The position numbers and the translations under genes are program-made. Shown piece by piece: positions 8,070-16,408 of a stretch of DNA of 64,000 nt. Below the pieces are notes generated by a model that ran no database searches, was not told the DNA's origin, and saw nothing but the letters and a program-made list of their open reading frames with translations. Positions within the stretch are counted from its first letter, which is position 1. Each line of letters starts with the position of its first letter. This DNA comes from Cellulomonas sp. P24. GTDB taxonomy: Bacteria > Actinomycetota > Actinomycetes > Actinomycetales > Cellulomonadaceae. The stretch lies in the NCBI RefSeq assembly GCF_024704385.1, contig NZ_JAJDFX010000002.1:1798001-1862000 (forward strand), read 5' to 3'.

Positions 8070-10493
8070 TCACGACCGGGCTCGGGCGCGGGTGTCGCCG
8101 CGACGCGGTGACGGGACGGTGGCGACGGCGACCGTCGGGCGTCCGCCCGGGGTGCCGACGTGATCGGGGCCGAAGTACAGCACGGCCTCCCAGTCGGGGT
8201 CGCCCGTGGACCCCGCCGCGACGGCGGGGGTCTTCACCGGGACCCGGACCCAGTGCACGAACCCGAGCACCAGGTCGACGAGCGAGTTGCGCACACCGAT
8301 GAACGCGACGATCGCGTAGGACGTGAGCAGGCCGTTGAACAGGGCAAAGGCACCGTTGCTCCAGTTGTGCGTCATGACGTCGTTGGCGAGCGTGTAGAAC
8401 GAGAACGCCGCGATCAGGTAGGCCGCGAGGACGTAGAGAGCCGGCGCCGCCGTCCGGTCCTTGACCTTCGGCGTCCGCGCGAAGGCGATCTTGGACTTGG
8501 CCGCTGCCTGCTGGAGCGACTTCAGCGTCCCTGCGAGGTTGACCGCGAGCAGGATGAGGTTGAACGCGTACACCCGCAGCACGTCGGACCTCTTGTAGCC
8601 GAGCCGTCGGAAGTCCGCGGACATCGCCAGGAAGTACGGCAGTGCGGCGGCGACGACGACGGGGCTCAGCAACCTGCTGTCGAACGGGAACGCGAGCAGC
8701 AGCACGAGCCCGATGCTCGCCCAGCAGATCGAGGCCATGTAGGTGAACCGCAGTGCGACCGTCGACCGCGGGACCCGCCGACCGGCCTTGCGTTCGCGCC
8801 GGACGAACCGGAGGAACTTCGGCACGATCAGCAGACCGCCGTTGGCCCAGCGGGCACGCTGCACCACGAGTGAGCCGAAGTCCGGTGGGGTCGCGCTGTA
8901 GCTGAGGCGCTCGGGGTAGTTGAGCAGGCTCCAGCCGGCGGCCACCAGGTCGATGCTCGACTCGGTGTCCTCGATGACGGTGCGGTCCTGCACGTAGCGG
9001 CGGACCTCCTGCCCGCCGACGTAGGACACCTCGACGATGTCGTCGAGCGCGACCTTGCGGATCACGGCGTTGGCCCCGACCCAGAACGTCGCCCCGAAAT
9101 AGCTCAGTCCCTGGTGGACGATGTGCTGGATGTCCGTCGTGGCGCCGGCGATCCGCTCGAGCCGGGTGCTTGCGCCCCGGAACGCGGAGTACGGGGTCTG
9201 GATCACCGCGATCCGCTCGTTGCCCGGGAGCTCGAGGTGGTGGACGAGGCGCAGGCAGTACTCGCGCAGCAGCACGCTGTCCGCGTCGAGCGTCAGGAGG
9301 TAGTCGCTGTCGGGGAACTCCAACGCGTCGGGAGCCTCCGAGTCACGCAGGACGATGCCCAGCCGGGTCTCGACCTGGCGGACCTTGCGTCCCATGAGTC
9401 CGATGTAGGCGTTGAGGTTCATGGCCTTGTTCGAGTCGTGCGGCAGGTGCGCGTACGTCTTCCGCTCGAACGAGGTGAGCGTGGCGTCGAAGGTCCACAC
9501 CAGCCGGCGGCAGAGCTGGCTCAGTCGCTCGGCCGGGACCGGCGCCCCCTCGTCCAGCGCGGCGAACAGGGCGCGCGCCGTGATCTCGAAGTCGCCGGCC
9601 AGACCGCCGAGGACCTCGTCCGCGAGGAAGTCGTCGGCGTGGTTCACCCGCGGGTAGGCGGCGGCCTGGTCGCGCAGCCACCGACCTGCCCACGCGAAGT
9701 CGAGGGCCAGGGCGCGGATGTGATCGGCCGGACCGGCGCCGCCGCGCGCGGCCGTCGCCTCATGGAGGTCGAGAGAGCTGCGGAACCGCTCGTACGGCTC
9801 CTTCAGGAGTGCGGTGATCTCGCCCGGGAGCGCCCGGCAGCCGACCAGGCCCGCGAGAGCAGCGGGGTCCGTCGGCGCCGGCGGGTCGTCGAGGAGCAGG
9901 ACGACCCGCATCCTGGGGTACTCCTGCAGCGCAGCGGAGAGCAGCGTGGAGCGCACGACGGACGGCTCTTCGGCGTACGACGGCACGAGGACGGTCAGCG
10001 ACGGGCGGGTCTCGGCCATGAAGGCGTCGATCTCCGCCCGCGGTACCCGGACGTGGGTGCGCGACCGGTAGAGCGCGCCCTGCCGCGCCAGGAGGTACAT
10101 GAGGGCCGAGAGCAGCAGGAGCGTCATGATCCCGACGTAGACGACCGTCTGGATGACGAACCGGCTGTCGTGGATGCCGTTGTCGATGATCCGCGACACG
10201 ACGGACTGGACCAGGTAGACGCCCCACGCCACCACGGTGACGGTGATCGCCAGCCCGCCGAGCCAGGTGGCGGCCGTGGTGGCCGGCTTCTCCTGCATCG
10301 GGAGCGGGGGGCGTGGACGCTCGGCTCCCCACTGGCGCCTGCGTCGGGGCGCCGAGGGGCCGGCGTGCGCGTGGCTGCGCGCGTCGCCGGAGGCGTCATG
10401 CAGCCAGGCGTCGAGATCGTCGAGGGCAAGGCCCCCCGTTGTCGCGTCGTTCACCGTTCGCGCTCCAGCACTGGCGAGGTGGTCGAAGTCCAC
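8070..10493 (-). CDS. Family 2 processive glycosyltransferase (cellulose/chitin synthase-like)
   Basis: 807 residues. A polar N-terminus (~1-70) precedes two membrane helices (~75-95, 112-137). A large cytoplasmic GT-A domain has LVPSYAEE for the nucleotide site, LDADS near residue 400 (metal/nucleotide aspartates), IEDTESS near 505 (catalytic ED) and QRARW near 547 (the Q-x-x-R-W motif of polymerising beta-glycosyltransferases). At least five C-terminal helices would form the translocation channel. The product could be a beta-linked glucan, chitin-like polymer or similar; the downstream GH18 gene favours an N-acetylglucosamine-containing product, but this is inference. The start is GTG 10493 with AGGAG 7 bases upstream. 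Confidence 0.88.
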   Translation of the reverse strand: MDFDHLASAGARTVNDATTGGLALDDLDAWLHDASGDARSHAHAGPSAPRRRRQWGAERPRPPLPMQEKPATTAATWLGGLAITVTVVAWGVYLVQSVVSRIIDNGIHDSRFVIQTVVYVGIMTLLLLSALMYLLARQGALYRSRTHVRVPRAEIDAFMAETRPSLTVLVPSYAEEPSVVRSTLLSAALQEYPRMRVVLLLDDPPAPTDPAALAGLVGCRALPGEITALLKEPYERFRSSLDLHEATAARGGAGPADHIRALALDFAWAGRWLRDQAAAYPRVNHADDFLADEVLGGLAGDFEITARALFAALDEGAPVPAERLSQLCRRLVWTFDATLTSFERKTYAHLPHDSNKAMNLNAYIGLMGRKVRQVETRLGIVLRDSEAPDALEFPDSDYLLTLDADSVLLREYCLRLVHHLELPGNERIAVIQTPYSAFRGASTRLERIAGATTDIQHIVHQGLSYFGATFWVGANAVIRKVALDDIVEVSYVGGQEVRRYVQDRTVIEDTESSIDLVAAGWSLLNYPERLSYSATPPDFGSLVVQRARWANGGLLIVPKFLRFVRRERKAGRRVPRSTVALRFTYMASICWASIGLVLLLAFPFDSRLLSPVVVAAALPYFLAMSADFRRLGYKRSDVLRVYAFNLILLAVNLAGTLKSLQQAAAKSKIAFARTPKVKDRTAAPALYVLAAYLIAAFSFYTLANDVMTHNWSNGAFALFNGLLTSYAIVAFIGVRNSLVDLVLGFVHWVRVPVKTPAVAAGSTGDPDWEAVLYFGPDHVGTPGGRPTVAVATVPSPRRGDTRARARS

Positions 10494-10513
10494 CGGTCAC
10501 TCCTGTCGGTTGA

Positions 10514-10529
10514 ATGGTCAACAGACCAT
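10514..10529. promoter_or_regulatory. Possible operator upstream of the GT2 gene
   Basis: Perfect 6-bp inverted repeat ATGGTC-AACA-GACCAT about 20 bases upstream of the GT2 start, in the 170-base gap between the GT2 gene and the SRPBCC-like gene. It would overlap the 5' leader or promoter. No regulator gene is adjacent, so the binder is unknown. Confidence 0.4.
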
Positions 10530-10663
10530 CGACACCGATCGTGCCCCGACTTGAGCGATTTGTCGGGTGAGTTCACATCCCGGTCACCACGACCCGGCCG
10601 GCGCGACGACGTGGCGCCGCCCGCGGCGACCTCGGGACGGGTGCAGCGCGACGAACGCGACGG

Positions 10664-11350
10664 TCAGCGCGTACGGGTCAGCGCCTCGGCGCGTTCCTTG
10701 ATCCCGCGCAGCATGCGTTGGCTCATGAACCAGCTGACGGCAGAGACGGGCTCCACGATCAGCGCGGCGGACCGCCGCAGGTACGCGTAGCGCTCACGGA
10801 CCACCAGCCGGGTCGAGCCGTCCGAGCCGTCTGCGCCGTCCGTGCCGTTCGTGCCGCCCCGGAGGGTGAACGCCCAGGTGAAGTCGTACGGCGGCGGTGC
10901 GGGAGAGTCTGCGCCGCCGACCGGGACGGCGCCACGCAGGACGAGGCTCCGACCGGGCTCGACCTGGACGACGGTGAGGGCGACGTCCGGGTGGAGGTGC
11001 ACCGCGTCGCCCACCGCGACGTCCTGCCACGCCGGCACGATCGTCCCGCTGCTGCGGATGTCGCAGCCGACGAGGTTCTCGAGGCGGTCGTAGCTGTAGA
11101 ACCCGCCTCGCCCCTGACCGAGCTGGGCGATCCACCCCCAGACGTCCTCGGCCCGTGCGTCGATCGTGATCGCGCGGGTCGAGACAAGGTCGGCCCCCGG
11201 CAGCAGGTCGTCACCCGGTACCGGTCCCGTGACCTCCGCGCTCGTCGCCCCCCACCGCAGCATCCACGCCCGAACCGGCGGCAGCGCGAGCAGCGCGGCT
11301 GCGGCGAGCAGGACTCCTCGCCGGACGGGGCAAGCAGGACGGGGAGTCAC
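10664..11350 (-). CDS. SRPBCC-fold (polyketide cyclase-like) membrane-anchored protein
   Basis: About 228 residues from GTG 11350. One hydrophobic segment (LLAAAALLALPPVRAWML) is followed by a START/SRPBCC-type domain: VSTRAITIDARAEDVWGWIAQLGQGRGGFYSYD is the usual first strand and helix, and WAFTL and LVVRERYAY match later strands. Such proteins bind hydrophobic ligands. The frame stays open upstream to a TTG at 11407 beside AAGGA, so the start is uncertain. A Gly-Thr-Asp-rich loop (GGTNGTDGADGSDGST, near residue 165) looks like local repeat expansion. It is divergent from the DUF2510 gene. Confidence 0.7.
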   Translation of the reverse strand: MTPRPACPVRRGVLLAAAALLALPPVRAWMLRWGATSAEVTGPVPGDDLLPGADLVSTRAITIDARAEDVWGWIAQLGQGRGGFYSYDRLENLVGCDIRSSGTIVPAWQDVAVGDAVHLHPDVALTVVQVEPGRSLVLRGAVPVGGADSPAPPPYDFTWAFTLRGGTNGTDGADGSDGSTRLVVRERYAYLRRSAALIVEPVSAVSWFMSQRMLRGIKERAEALTRTR

Positions 11351-11510
11351 GAGGCACGCACCATGCGGCCATGGTCGCCGTCGGTCACGCACCGAGGAAG
11401 CGACCAACGTCCTTCACCCTCTTCCGGGCCGCCATTTGCCAGCGGCAGGCGTCGACCGCGTGATGGACTTGTCCCCCCGCACGTGCCCGCCCTCGTCATG
11501 GAGCTCCGCG

Positions 11511-12122
11511 ATGACCACTCCGTCGCCAGGTTGGTACCCCGACCCCGAGGGCCCCGGCATGGTCCGGTGGTTCGACGGCCAGTCGTGGACCGCCCACCGT
11601 CAGGCGGCCGCCGGTCAGCCCGGCGGTCCGGGGTGGCAGGGCGGTCCGGGGTGGCAGGGCGGTCCGGGCTGGCAGGGCGGTCCGGGGTGGCAGCCGCCCA
11701 CCGCCCCACCCAAGCGACGCAGCACCGGCACGGTCGTCATGATCATCGCTGCGTCGGTCGTCGGCGGGCTCATCCTCGTCGGCATCCTGGCGGCGGTCGC
11801 GATCCCGGTGTTCCTCAACCAGCGGGCCAAGGCGACCGTGGCCGAGCTCTCCACCCTGACCTGCGCGACGGTCGCGCAGGACGCCGTCGCGCTGTCGAAG
11901 CGCGAGGCGACCGCGGACCAGATCCCGCTGGTCGATCTCACCTCCGCAACCCTCGTGGAGGACAACCGCGCCGGGCTCACCGTCCCGTCCGCCGGCCACG
12001 AGGCGTTCGTCATGTCGTGCCAGGGCGACGGCACGTGGCAGGACGGCTTGACGTCCGTCGTCACGGTCGACGTCTACCTGACCTCTGACCGCAAGCGCGT
12101 GCTCGACATGAGCTGGAAGTGA
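11511..12122 (+). CDS. DUF2510 protein with Gly-Pro-Trp repeats and a pilin-like membrane helix
   Basis: 203 residues. The N-terminus is a DUF2510 module (GWYPDPEGPGMVRWFDGQSW, residues 7-26). Four copies of GGPGWQ follow, encoded by 18-bp repeats at about 11623-11692. After a KRR stop-transfer comes a helix ending GILAAVAIPVFLNQRAKA, which is nearly the consensus of type IV pilin and pseudopilin N-termini. The prepilin peptidase site (G/FTLIE) is absent, so it should not be processed as a pilin. The helix probably anchors a C-terminal extracytoplasmic domain of about 120 residues with two cysteines. GGAG lies 8 bases before the ATG. Function unknown. Confidence 0.8.
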   Translation: MTTPSPGWYPDPEGPGMVRWFDGQSWTAHRQAAAGQPGGPGWQGGPGWQGGPGWQGGPGWQPPTAPPKRRSTGTVVMIIAASVVGGLILVGILAAVAIPVFLNQRAKATVAELSTLTCATVAQDAVALSKREATADQIPLVDLTSATLVEDNRAGLTVPSAGHEAFVMSCQGDGTWQDGLTSVVTVDVYLTSDRKRVLDMSWK

Positions 12123-12125
12123 CCT

Positions 12126-12155
12126 GCCGGACCGGTCCACGTGGGCCGGTCCGGC
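12126..12155. terminator. Hairpin between convergent genes
   Basis: A perfect 10-bp stem GCCGGACCGG / CCGGTCCGGC with a 10-base loop starts 4 bases after the DUF2510 stop and lies before the malQ 3' end. It has no T-tract, as is common in high-GC genomes, and could terminate from either direction. Confidence 0.65.
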
Positions 12156-12167
12156 GTAGGCCCTGCG

Positions 12168-12272
12168 CTCTCAGGCCCTGCTCTCTCAGGCCCTGCTCTC
12201 TCAGGCGTTGCTCTCTCAGGTCCTGCTCTCTCAGGCCCTGCTCTCTCAGGCCCTGCTCTCTCAGGCGTTGCG
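12168..12272. repeat. Seven 15-bp tandem repeats carrying the malQ stop codon
   Basis: The unit CTCTCAGGCCCTGCT starts at 12168 and recurs every 15 bases to 12258. Two units have GCGTTG and one has GTCCTG in place of GCCCTG. On the minus strand each unit is GCC-TGA-GAGAGCAGG-like, so the malQ stop is the first of a ladder of in-frame TGA codons. The last unit overlaps the final codons of malQ. Confidence 0.9.
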
Positions 12273-14174
12273 GGCGTTCAGGACCTCGGCGAGCTGCTGC
12301 GCGAGCGGCTCGTGGAGGATGTCCTCGACGGGCCGCGGCAGGCTCAGGCTCCAGTTCGGCCACTGGGTGATCGTCCCCGGCATGTTCGGGCGCTCCGCCA
12401 CGGCGCCGACGTCGTCGAGCGACGCGAGCACGATCCGCGCCCGGCACTCGGACAGGCGGCGGTACTGCGCCAGCACGGCCCGGGCGACCTCGTCGGGGCC
12501 GATCGGCCCGTCGGGGTCCACGCCGGCGACCGCCGCCAGCTCGCGCCGGACCTGCTCGAGCTGCTCGAAGTTCGCGGGCTTGCCGATGCGTCGCAGGTCC
12601 TCGGTGTCCGAGCCGGTCAACGTGCCGGCGATCGTGGCCTGGTCGTGCGTCGAGGACGCGCCCATCGTGGCCTCGGGGAACTGGTCCACCGGGAGCCGCA
12701 GCGCTGCCCGGTAGCCGAGCATGCCGTCGTCGGCCATGGTCTCGCGGACGCCCTCGGCGACCGTTCCCATGTCCTCGCCGACCACCCACGCGCCGGTGCG
12801 CGACGCCTCGACGCGCAGGATCGCGAGCATCGCCTCGGTCGGGTAGTGCACGTAGGCGCCCTGGGCGGCCGAGGCACCTGCGGGCACCCAGAACAGCCGC
12901 CAGAGCTGCATGACGTGGTCGATCCGCAGCGCACCGGCGTGCCGCAGCGCGACGCGGACCATCTTGATGAACGGTGCGAAGTCGGCGGCCACGAGCGCGA
13001 CCGGGTTGATCGGCGGCAACCCCCACTTCTGACCGTCGATGTTGTGGCGGTCGGGCGGGCAGCCGACCTCGAAGTCGAAGCAGATCTCGTCCTGGTTCGC
13101 CCAGGCGTCCGCGCTCCACGAGTCGAACCCGACTGCGATGTCGACGACGACGCTCGCTCCCGCCCGGCATGCGACGGCGAGCTGGGCGTCGGCGACCCAC
13201 TGCGCCCACGCGTAGAACGCGACCCGGTCGGCCCGCACGTCGCCGGTCGAGAGGGCGGTCTCCGGGTGCCGGTCCTGCTCGGACCACTCGCGCCAGTTGC
13301 TCGTGCCGTAGCTCTCGGCGAGCACGCACCACGTCGCGAAGCGGGTGAGGTCCTGCCCCTGCTCGGCGACCCAGGCGTCGTGCTCTGCCGGCAGGTGGTC
13401 GCGGGTGGCGACCCAGATGCGTTCGAGGGCGGACCGCTTGAGCTCCCACACCGCGTCGCGGTTGATCAGCCGCTCGGCGTTGAGCGCGTTCGCGGCGGAC
13501 GCGAGATCGGTGAGGTCGACCTGGTCGGCGCCAGGGACGTCCTCGATCGCGATGTGCAGCAGCTGGAGCCACTGGCGCGAGGTCGGCGAGTACGGCGACG
13601 CCTGCTGCCCGGGAGTGGGCGCGGCGGCGTGCACCGGGGAGATGAGGACGGCCGACGCACCGGCGGCCGTTGCCTCGCGGGTGATCGTGGCGAGGTCCGC
13701 GAAGTCACCGATGCCCCACGAGCGCCGCGAGCGCGCGGCGTAGAGCTGCACGGCCCAGCCCCAGCCGCGGGTGGGCTGCGGGAACCGGGCAGGGGCGCTC
13801 ACGACGAAGCGGCGACGCCCGTCCGGGGTGTGCAAGTGGTAGTAGCCGGCGGCCGGGGCGATCCCCGTCGGGCCGTCGACGGCTGCACCGGTCAGGTCGA
13901 CCAGGTCGCCGACGAGCTCGGGGCAGGCCTCCCCCGGGACGCACACGATCGGTTCGGGCGCGACGCGGCCGGCTCCGACCGCTGCGGCGACGCCGGCGAG
14001 CGTCTCGGCAGGCGGTGTCTGGACGTGGCCGTGCGCGTCGACGTAGCTCTCCGGGATGCCCAGGTCTGCGAGCGAGTGCGTGCCCGTCGCGCCGTGGCCG
14101 AACGCGATGCCGCGGTTCCCGGCGCGCACACGCGCGTCCGAGGTCTGGCGGGGGCGGGTGAGTGCTTCACTCAC
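12261..14174 (-). CDS. malQ: 4-alpha-glucanotransferase (amylomaltase, GH77)
   Basis: 637 residues from GTG 14174, which AAGGAG precedes at ideal spacing; the frame is open further upstream but lacks homology. It transfers alpha-1,4-glucan segments between malto-oligosaccharides in maltodextrin and glycogen metabolism in the cytoplasm. GH77 marks seen: SPYSPTSRQW loop, GDVRADRVAFYAW, then ALRIDHVMQLWRLFW (nucleophile Asp), VVGEDMG (acid/base Glu) and STHDQATIAG (third carboxylate region). An N-terminal domain of about 130 residues precedes the barrel, as in actinobacterial MalQ. A LacI-type operator lies upstream, consistent with maltose or glucan control. Confidence 0.95.
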   Translation of the reverse strand: MSEALTRPRQTSDARVRAGNRGIAFGHGATGTHSLADLGIPESYVDAHGHVQTPPAETLAGVAAAVGAGRVAPEPIVCVPGEACPELVGDLVDLTGAAVDGPTGIAPAAGYYHLHTPDGRRRFVVSAPARFPQPTRGWGWAVQLYAARSRRSWGIGDFADLATITREATAAGASAVLISPVHAAAPTPGQQASPYSPTSRQWLQLLHIAIEDVPGADQVDLTDLASAANALNAERLINRDAVWELKRSALERIWVATRDHLPAEHDAWVAEQGQDLTRFATWCVLAESYGTSNWREWSEQDRHPETALSTGDVRADRVAFYAWAQWVADAQLAVACRAGASVVVDIAVGFDSWSADAWANQDEICFDFEVGCPPDRHNIDGQKWGLPPINPVALVAADFAPFIKMVRVALRHAGALRIDHVMQLWRLFWVPAGASAAQGAYVHYPTEAMLAILRVEASRTGAWVVGEDMGTVAEGVRETMADDGMLGYRAALRLPVDQFPEATMGASSTHDQATIAGTLTGSDTEDLRRIGKPANFEQLEQVRRELAAVAGVDPDGPIGPDEVARAVLAQYRRLSECRARIVLASLDDVGAVAERPNMPGTITQWPNWSLSLPRPVEDILHEPLAQQLAEVLNARNA

Positions 14175-14696
14175 GAGGAGCTCCTTCTGGTCACGCGAGC
14201 CGGGCCGATCGTTCCCGTCAGGAGGTCGGGCTCCGGTCGAGATCACTGTTCGCCTCGGGCGGCGGCCGTGGGGGTGACCGCTCGGGGCTCGTCGTCGAGG
14301 TGAGGTACGAGAATTCACTGCAAGCAATGTAAGCGTTTGCAGGCAGGCAATCTATGCGCGGAAGACACCTCGCGTCAACGACGTGTTCGCCCGCTGTGAC
14401 CCGTTCGTTGGACGGCGGGACCCCATCATGATCGGACACCCCGAGAGCGGGAAGGTCACGCGAGAGGCGCCGATGTGAGCGCGACCATCGCCACCCGCCG
14501 ATCTCCGCTCGACGTCCCGGCGCCGCACGACGCCCTGACGTGCGCAAACCCCGCGAGCCGCGCGGCGTGTTCGCCGTCAGCGATCATCGCGATCCGCCAC
14601 CCCGAACCGCGCGCCCCCGACGACGGACCGGTGCAGGCGACGTCCGCCAGAGGTCTCCGGCGGAATCCATCGACGGCGTGGACAGGCTGAGCGACG
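14175..14696. other. Long divergent intergenic region
   Basis: 522 bases between malQ and the first PQQ-propeller gene. It holds the malQ leader and the LacI-type operator at 14319-14341. The segment around 14300-14400 is visibly less GC-rich than its surroundings. Open frames here (for instance near 14475) lack family resemblance and convincing start signals, and I do not call them. Confidence 0.5.
14319..14341. promoter_or_regulatory. LacI-family type operator upstream of malQ
   Basis: A 23-base imperfect dyad opens with TGCAAGC and closes with GTTTGCA; inside it TGTAAGCGTTTGCA (14328-14341) is a 14-bp near palindrome with the central CG and TG...CA ends typical of LacI/GalR operators. It sits about 145 bases upstream of the malQ GTG. 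The cognate regulator is not in the window. Confidence 0.6.
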
Positions 14697-16271
14697 ATGA
14701 CACGCATGACGACCCCGGGGGCACCTCAGGCGGACGATCCGCAGCCGCCCGTCGGCACGCCCGGTGACGGCCGTCGCCCGAGCTCCACGTCCCGGGGCTC
14801 TCGACCGGACGGTCGACCCGCGCGTCTCGTCGATGTCGAGCTGGCGGAGGAGGACGCGACCGCAGCGGACGAGCGCACCGCCGCCCCGCACGGTCCCGCA
14901 CAGCCGGAGCGTCGCTCGGCTCGCCTCGTCCGGCGCTGGTGGCGGCCGGTGGCGATCGGTCTGGCCGTCACCCTGGTCACGGCATCCGTGATCGCCGCCC
15001 GTCGGGAGTCCGCACGTCTGGCGAGCCTGACGAACGTCGACGGCGTCGTCGCGCCGCTGAAGGGCCCGCCCCACGCAGGATGGAGCACGACCACGGCCGT
15101 GTGGTCGACGCCGATCGAGACGGCCGGCCGAGTCGTGTACGCCACCCAGCGCGCCGACGGCGGCATGGCTGTGGTCGCCCTCGACGCCCGCACCGGGACC
15201 GAGGACTGGCGGACCCCACTGGGAGCACCGGCGTCGGACACGAGCGCATCCCTGACCGGCACCTGCGTCGCCGTGACCGCGAGCGGTCAGCCCGTCCGCC
15301 ACCTCGTCGCCTGTCTCGCCGGCCTGTTCCTGTTCGGCGGCTCCGCGAGCGACACCCCGAACGTCATCGCAACCTCCACGGACCTCGAGCTGATCGACGC
15401 GGCGTCGGGCGTGGTCGTCAAGGACCTGCCGACGGCTCCCGCGACGGCGATCGGTCGGATCGGGCCCGACCTCGTCCGCGCCGAGGTCACCGCGGACGGT
15501 CACCTCCGGGTCGTGCGGACGAGTCCGCTCAGCTCGACCTCACGATGGACGTTCACCAGCCCCGCCGCGTGGGCCACCGTCGATGCGTCGAACCTCGGGA
15601 TCAGCGTCGTCGCGGGCCGGATCCTCGTCCATGGCGGAGCGACCGCGTGGTCGGTGCTCTCCGCTGACGGCGCGGCGATCAGGTCGAGCGAGCAGGTGGC
15701 GAGCTCGGGGCGGGTCTCGGGCTTCACCGGTACACAGCTGTTCACCGAGTCGCCGTCGTCCACAGCCGGCGCGTCGCGGACCGAGGTCCTCGACCTCGGC
15801 ACCGGCACGTCGTTCACCGTCGAGGGCTATCCCACCGGGCCGTTCCCCGACGACGGATCGCTCCCGGACGTCATCCTGACCCAGACGGGCGCGGCCCTGC
15901 TCGCGTCCGACGCCGCGACGGGAGCGCACCGGTGGTCCACGCCGCTCAGCAACGGCGGCCAGGTGATGGTGATCGACGAACGGGTCGTGATCGACGACCC
16001 GAACTCCCTGCGCGCGATCGACGGTCGGTCCGGATCGGTGACGTGGGAGCAGCACGGTGCCACGCGCGTCGACCACAGCGCCGTCACCGACGGTTCGGTG
16101 GTCGTGTGCGTCGTCTCGAAGCCGGACGGCACCGTGGACATGACGGCCTACGGGCTGACCGACGGCGTGCCACGCTGGACGATCGCCGCGCCGTCGCTCA
16201 CCCGGACGCTGACCACCATGGGCCGGCGGCTGGTCACCGTGGCCGAGGACCGTCTGACCGTGTGGGGATGA
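14697..16271 (+). CDS. PQQ-like beta-propeller membrane protein, copy 1
   Basis: 524 residues. A charged cytoplasmic N-terminus (~1-80) ends in RRWWRPVAIGLAV, the start of a single membrane helix (~84-102). The rest is extracytoplasmic and carries repeated blades: ARTGTEDWRTPLG, ATGAHRWSTPL, GRSGSVTWEQHG and DGVPRWTIAAP are typical PQQ/WD-like strands ending in W. There are no quinone ligands I can identify, so it is probably a structural or sensing propeller, not an enzyme. A second ATG lies three codons in. It is about 65% alike (by eye) to the next gene and was clearly tandemly duplicated. Confidence 0.85.
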   Translation: MTRMTTPGAPQADDPQPPVGTPGDGRRPSSTSRGSRPDGRPARLVDVELAEEDATAADERTAAPHGPAQPERRSARLVRRWWRPVAIGLAVTLVTASVIAARRESARLASLTNVDGVVAPLKGPPHAGWSTTTAVWSTPIETAGRVVYATQRADGGMAVVALDARTGTEDWRTPLGAPASDTSASLTGTCVAVTASGQPVRHLVACLAGLFLFGGSASDTPNVIATSTDLELIDAASGVVVKDLPTAPATAIGRIGPDLVRAEVTADGHLRVVRTSPLSSTSRWTFTSPAAWATVDASNLGISVVAGRILVHGGATAWSVLSADGAAIRSSEQVASSGRVSGFTGTQLFTESPSSTAGASRTEVLDLGTGTSFTVEGYPTGPFPDDGSLPDVILTQTGAALLASDAATGAHRWSTPLSNGGQVMVIDERVVIDDPNSLRAIDGRSGSVTWEQHGATRVDHSAVTDGSVVVCVVSKPDGTVDMTAYGLTDGVPRWTIAAPSLTRTLTTMGRRLVTVAEDRLTVWG

Positions 16272-16408
16272 CGTCGCGCCGGCGGAGACGGCCGGCGAAA
16301 CTCGTCGCCGATCCTGGACATCTGAGCGACGATGGCAGGTGTGACGATGTCGGGGGGCCGGTCTGTCGAGGGGGTCGCGTTGGCGCGCGGTCGGGCGAGG
16401 GTCGGCAC

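Noticed and set aside
12168-12272. CRISPR-like array
   Set aside because: Units abut directly with no spacers, and unit length is 15 bp.
14456-14707. Possible small genes in the gap before the first propeller gene
   Set aside because: No ribosome site with a matching start, no hydrophobic or family pattern, and overlap with promoter DNA.
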